From positions 1-9,316 of the forward strand of contig DOWV01000336.1 of the NCBI GenBank assembly GCA_003519375.1: a DNA stretch of 9,316 bases. Direction: 5' to 3'. This document shows positions 6,311-9,316 of the stretch, piece after piece. This DNA comes from Bacteroidota bacterium. Lineage in GTDB: Bacteria > Bacteroidota > Ignavibacteria > UBA10030. The position numbers and the translations under genes are program-made. How positions within the stretch are numbered: position 1 is the stretch's first letter; each line of letters opens with the position of its first letter. The notes beneath the pieces were generated by a model that worked only from the letters and a program-made list of their open reading frames with translations, searched no databases and was not told where the DNA came from.

Positions 6311-7637
6311 CTCCGTCCTTCTCGACGTAGCTGAGAACGAGAGGTTTCTGGCGAGGGGGAACTGGTTGTATCTTGAACGAAGCCCGGATGCGGTCCCGCG
6401 CAGACTGGAGCACATGGTCCCGATCCGTTTGAAACACCGCAAGCACATCGCCGCCCGCTACGCGATCTCCCACCTTTTTCTTCAGTATCATGCCTGCCTT
6501 GGGATCGATCTTGTCATCCATGACCGCTCTGCCTGCGCCAAGCGTAATACTGGTAAGGCCCAACTCCAGCGGATCGATTTCCGCGATAAACCCCTCTTCC
6601 ATTGTCCCTACCTCAATCGTATGCCTTGAGAGGGGATAGCGCTCAAGGTTTTCGATCGCCTCGACGCTGCCTCCTTGGGCAGCAACCATCTCCAGAAGTT
6701 TCCGGTATGCCGAGCCGTCGGCAATGCTTCCCCTCGACATCGTTACTCCCTCGGCAATGGTCTTCGCCTTCCTGCCGAGCATCAGCATTGCCCCCGAGAG
6801 GACGTGCGTCACCTCCATGAGATCACTCGACGCATCGTTGTGACCCAGCCTTCCTTTGAGGCACTCGACAGATTCCACCACCTCAAGCCAGTTCCCGATG
6901 GCAATGCCGAGCGGCTGCTCCATGGACGTGATAAAACCGACTGTTTCCTTTCCAAAACCGTTTCCGATACGAACGAGTGCCTGGGCAAGCTCGAGTGACC
7001 GTTCGTACGACTGCATGAACGCTCCACGCCCGGTCTTTACATCGAGAACCAGCGCGTCGATCCCTTCGGCAAGCTTCTTGCTCATGATGCTGCTGGCGAT
7101 AAGCGGAATGCACTCCACCGTTGCCGTCACATCGCGCAGAGCGTACATTTTTTTGTCGGCAGGAGCGAGCTGACCCGTCTGCCCGATCAAAACAGCGCCT
7201 ACCTTCCGGATTACCGCTTTATACTCGGGGATTGAAAGATCGGTCCTGAAGCCCGGAATCGATTCAAGCTTGTCGAGCGTGCCGCCGGTGTGGCCGAGAC
7301 CGCGGCCGGATATCATTGGCACCGAAACTCCGCAGGCCGCAACAATGGGGGCAAGGATGAGGGAAACCTTGTCTCCCACGCCTCCCGTGGAGTGCTTGTC
7401 GACCTTGGCGCCCGGGATGTCCGAGAGATCGATAATCTCTCCCGAATGCAGCATGAGGCGTGTGAACGTCAGCGTTTCTTCTTCGGTCATCCCGCGGAAG
7501 AAACAGGCCATCAAGAATGCGGAGATTTGGTATTCGGGGATGGTGCCGGCGACATAGCCCTCGAGGAGCCAGCGAAGCTCTTCTTCCGAGAGGGAGTTGC
7601 CTTCGCGTTTCTTTTTGATCAACTCGACGGGATTCAC
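6294..7637 (-). CDS. Pyrimidine-nucleoside / thymidine phosphorylase
   Basis: This 447-residue cytoplasmic enzyme splits thymidine, deoxyuridine or uridine with phosphate to the base and (deoxy)ribose-1-phosphate. The family signature is complete: KHSTGGVGDK (81-90) and SGRGLGHTGGTLDKLE (110-125). Residues equivalent to the E. coli DeoA active site are all present with a constant offset of three: Lys81, His82, Ser83, Ser92, Ser110, Thr120, Arg168 in YALRDVTATV, Ser183 and Lys187. The C-terminal PYNP domain has DPKAGMILKKKVGDRVAGGDV. The GTG start at 7637 is chosen because it overlaps the stop of the Nudix gene as GTGA and gives the family's usual N-terminus (VELIKKKREGNSLSEEEL). An in-frame ATG at 7676 and an upstream open frame to 7703 would add unmatched residues. 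It is the last gene of the mscS-nudix-phosphorylase cluster. Uridine versus thymidine preference (pdp versus deoA) cannot be decided, so no symbol is given. Confidence 0.94.
   Translation of the reverse strand: MNPVELIKKKREGNSLSEEELRWLLEGYVAGTIPEYQISAFLMACFFRGMTEEETLTFTRLMLHSGEIIDLSDIPGAKVDKHSTGGVGDKVSLILAPIVAACGVSVPMISGRGLGHTGGTLDKLESIPGFRTDLSIPEYKAVIRKVGAVLIGQTGQLAPADKKMYALRDVTATVECIPLIASSIMSKKLAEGIDALVLDVKTGRGAFMQSYERSLELAQALVRIGNGFGKETVGFITSMEQPLGIAIGNWLEVVESVECLKGRLGHNDASSDLMEVTHVLSGAMLMLGRKAKTIAEGVTMSRGSIADGSAYRKLLEMVAAQGGSVEAIENLERYPLSRHTIEVGTMEEGFIAEIDPLELGLTSITLGAGRAVMDDKIDPKAGMILKKKVGDRVAGGDVLAVFQTDRDHVLQSARDRIRASFKIQPVPPRQKPLVLSYVEKDGVKTWM
7634..7637 (-). other. GTGA stop/start overlap coupling Nudix and phosphorylase genes
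   Basis: The minus strand reads GTGA, the GTG start of the phosphorylase (7637-7635) overlapping the TGA stop of the Nudix gene (7636-7634). This is the usual geometry for termination-reinitiation and supports co-translation of the two enzymes. Confidence 0.75.
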
Positions 7638-8206
7638 AGCGTTACCCTGGAAAACTTGATGCTGCCCGATTTCCATCGTCGTTCCGTCATCAGGACGCCG
7701 CAAATGGTCTTGCCGTCGACGATGCCGCCATTCTCAATCATCATGACAACTTCATCAAGCGGCAGCCGCCTGACCGTCAAATCCATTTCGCCCTCTTCCA
7801 GCTGTTGTCCGCGGGGCGATTTCCTGAGGTTCGTGGCGAGATAGATATGGAGTCGCTCGTTGCAGAAACCGGGGGTTGTATAGATAGCAGTAAGCTTCTC
7901 GATGGTCCCTGCCGTGTATCCCGTTTCCTCTTCGAGTTCCCGGCCTGCACAGACGGCGGGATCTTCGCCCGCGTCGAGTTTCCCCGCGGGAAGCTCGAGC
8001 AGGTGTTCCTTCATTGGATAGCGGAACTGATGAACGAGAAGGATCGAAGCGTCCTCAAACAAGGGGACAACAACCGCGCCGCCGGGATGAGACGCGACTT
8101 CCCTGAAGCCGCGGTTGCCCGAGGGATACTCCACCTCATCGATCACCAGGCTGAAGATCTTCCCGGTATATCGCTGTTCACTGTTCAGAGTCTTAATGGG
8201 GGGCAT
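7634..8206 (-). CDS. Nudix hydrolase, ADP-ribose pyrophosphatase type
   Basis: This 190-residue Nudix enzyme probably hydrolyses ADP-ribose to AMP and ribose-5-phosphate. The Nudix box is exact (GX5EX7REUXEEXGU): Gly75, Glu81, Arg89-Glu90, Glu93-Glu94 and Gly96 within GKLDAGEDPAVCAGRELEEE. The preceding HQFRYP and ELPAGK, and a Pro 15 residues after the box (Pro112 in YTTPGFCNE), are hallmarks of the ADP-ribose pyrophosphatase subfamily. The ATG at 8206 gives an N-terminus (SEQRYTGKIFSLVIDEVEYPSG) aligned with known members. No ribosome site precedes it, and the codon lies 14 bases inside the end of the mscS-type gene. Translation is therefore probably coupled to that gene. A TTG at 8254 would add 16 residues not expected for the family. 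Its stop overlaps the next gene by four bases. Exact nucleotide substrate is inferred. Confidence 0.92.
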   Translation of the reverse strand: MPPIKTLNSEQRYTGKIFSLVIDEVEYPSGNRGFREVASHPGGAVVVPLFEDASILLVHQFRYPMKEHLLELPAGKLDAGEDPAVCAGRELEEETGYTAGTIEKLTAIYTTPGFCNERLHIYLATNLRKSPRGQQLEEGEMDLTVRRLPLDEVVMMIENGGIVDGKTICGVLMTERRWKSGSIKFSRVTL

Positions 8207-9287
8207 GAGGCGGAGGAGACAAATGGACAACTCGTTGAGGGAACGGAATCTCAATGTCCTCTTTCAGGAATGCGTAGTAGATCTGTTCGCGCAGCGTCGT
8301 CTCAACGAGAAATTTCAACCGGTAGTCGTTCGTCCGTCCATTGAGCAGAAGGTTGAGAGAAGAATCACCGAATCCGACCAGGAACACGGCAGGAGCAGGA
8401 TCCTTCAAGACATCGGGATGTTCCATGGCGAACTTTGTCATGATCGACTTGGCCCGCTGCAGATCGGCTCCGTACGCAACTCCAACTTCAACAGCAATAC
8501 GAATCTGCTCCACAGGATAAGAGTAATTGACGAGCCTGCCCTTGATGAGCTCTGCGTTCGGGCTGACGATGAGGTTGTTGTCGAAGTCGAGTATTTTCGT
8601 GCTGCGGATGCCGATCTCCTGAACATCACCGATTTCCCCGGAGGGAAGCTTGATGCGATCACCGACCCGGAAGGGGCGATCGGTCATGATCACAAAGCCG
8701 CCGATCATGTTCGCAATCGTTTCCTGCGCCGCCAGGGCGATCGCCAGAGAGCCAACGCCGAGAGATACAACAAGGCTGCTCACATCCTGACCGAAGTGAT
8801 GGAGGATGATGATGAGGGCGATCAGGAAGATCAGGATATTGATGACACGGTTGAGGAGCGGGAGGAGAGCCTCGTTCAATTTCTGCGATGACTTCCTTGC
8901 GTGGCTCTCCATGGTGTGCTTCACCGACGAATCGGCGACCCGAATGAGAACCGCGGCGATGACGGCAACGAAGCAGACGAAAATCACTCCTTGCCCGTAT
9001 CCCAGCCACTGACGGACCGCGGCATTCGCAGCACCCGCGGTGAGCGCCAGTTCCTCAGAGGCAAGATATGCACCGGCAACGACGGCTATCCACTTGATGC
9101 GGTCAACAACGATTTCTACGATGATATCGTCAAGATCGCTTCGTGTTTTGGCAATCAGGCGTCGCCCGAGAGTGTTCAGGACCCACTGAGTGATCCATCC
9201 GAGTGCGGCTGTGCCAAAAAACAACAGCAGGGCAGTCACAACCGGGCTGAGCCGCATGCCTCCAATGTAAGTTTGCAGAGCTTCCAT
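8193..9287 (-). CDS. MscS-family small-conductance mechanosensitive channel
   Basis: This is a 364-residue inner-membrane channel predicted to open under membrane tension and release solutes on hypo-osmotic shock. Hydrophobic segments lie at about 13-35, 64-80, 99-116 and 145-165, more N-terminal helices than E. coli MscS (286 aa). They are followed by the pore helix SLGVGSLAIALAAQETIANM (175-194) with its Gly/Ala pattern. The MscS beta-domain starts with TDRPFRVGDRIKL (202-214), then IGIRSTKILDFDNNLIVSPN. The C-terminal alpha/beta part ends in IPFPQRVVHL, a common family ending. The ATG at 9287 has no clear Shine-Dalgarno. A second ATG at 9257 has GGAGG only one base upstream, too close to be used. 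It is the first gene of a three-gene overlapping cluster. Only 29 bases upstream are visible, so its promoter is not in view. The family call is firm; the gating ion and conductance are unknown. Confidence 0.94.
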   Translation of the reverse strand: MEALQTYIGGMRLSPVVTALLLFFGTAALGWITQWVLNTLGRRLIAKTRSDLDDIIVEIVVDRIKWIAVVAGAYLASEELALTAGAANAAVRQWLGYGQGVIFVCFVAVIAAVLIRVADSSVKHTMESHARKSSQKLNEALLPLLNRVINILIFLIALIIILHHFGQDVSSLVVSLGVGSLAIALAAQETIANMIGGFVIMTDRPFRVGDRIKLPSGEIGDVQEIGIRSTKILDFDNNLIVSPNAELIKGRLVNYSYPVEQIRIAVEVGVAYGADLQRAKSIMTKFAMEHPDVLKDPAPAVFLVGFGDSSLNLLLNGRTNDYRLKFLVETTLREQIYYAFLKEDIEIPFPQRVVHLSPPPHAPH

Positions 9288-9316
9288 CAGAACTGGTTAA
9301 CGGTTCATTGGTATGG

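Noticed and set aside
7638..7703. Longer phosphorylase start upstream of GTG 7637 (including ATG at 7676)
   Set aside because: The extra residues match nothing in the family and would lie deep inside the Nudix gene. The GTGA overlap is a better explained start.
8115..8891. 258-codon open frame on the + strand opposite the mscS and Nudix genes
   Set aside because: It is an antisense shadow of two strongly recognised genes. Its translation shows no domain, no plausible start signal and an oddly charged composition.

Overview
This is a chromosomal window of about 9.3 kb with six complete genes and one gene cut by the left edge. Everything recognisable is ordinary bacterial housekeeping or accessory metabolism. 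I see no phage, insertion sequence, CRISPR array, tRNA or rRNA. Base composition looks moderately GC-rich (judged by eye, not computed). The organism cannot be fixed from this window. An outer-membrane-type lipoprotein signal on the large glucan enzyme and Shine-Dalgarno sites at several genes indicate a Gram-negative, mesophile-like bacterium. A Bacteroidota/Ignavibacteriota-type lineage is only a guess.

Layout. Bases 1-1038 (+) are the C-terminal part of a sodium:solute symporter. Its stop codon lies inside one arm of a long hairpin (1035-1120). It faces a convergent SPFH/prohibitin-family membrane protein (1164-2051, -), which has a short echo of its own C-terminus just downstream of its stop (1136-1162). 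Upstream of that gene, on the same strand, is a 1017-residue lipoprotein (2154-5207, -). It combines a glycogen-debranching type (alpha/alpha)6 glucosidase with a glucodextranase-like C-terminal module. A gene-free divergent region of about 300 bases (5208-5509) holds a structured, repeat-like element, followed by an inositol-monophosphatase family gene (5510-6310, +). This gene overlaps tail-to-tail by 17 bases with the last gene of a three-gene minus-strand cluster: mscS-type channel (8193-9287), ADP-ribose-pyrophosphatase-like Nudix hydrolase (7634-8206) and pyrimidine-nucleoside/thymidine phosphorylase (6294-7637). The cluster members overlap by 14 and 4 bases, so they are almost certainly one operon with translational coupling.

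Functionally, the Nudix enzyme (ribose-5-phosphate and AMP from ADP-ribose) and the nucleoside phosphorylase ((deoxy)ribose-1-phosphate from nucleosides) both feed sugar phosphates from nucleotide breakdown into central metabolism. The debranching-type lipoprotein would trim alpha-glucans outside the cytoplasm. Its link to the neighbouring symporter is positional only.

The most interesting items are non-coding or structural: the long hairpin over the symporter stop codon, the synonymous echo of the prohibitin C-terminus, the composite repeat between the divergent genes, and the surface/periplasmic placement of a debranching enzyme fused to a glucodextranase-type module. I found no convincing new multi-gene system.
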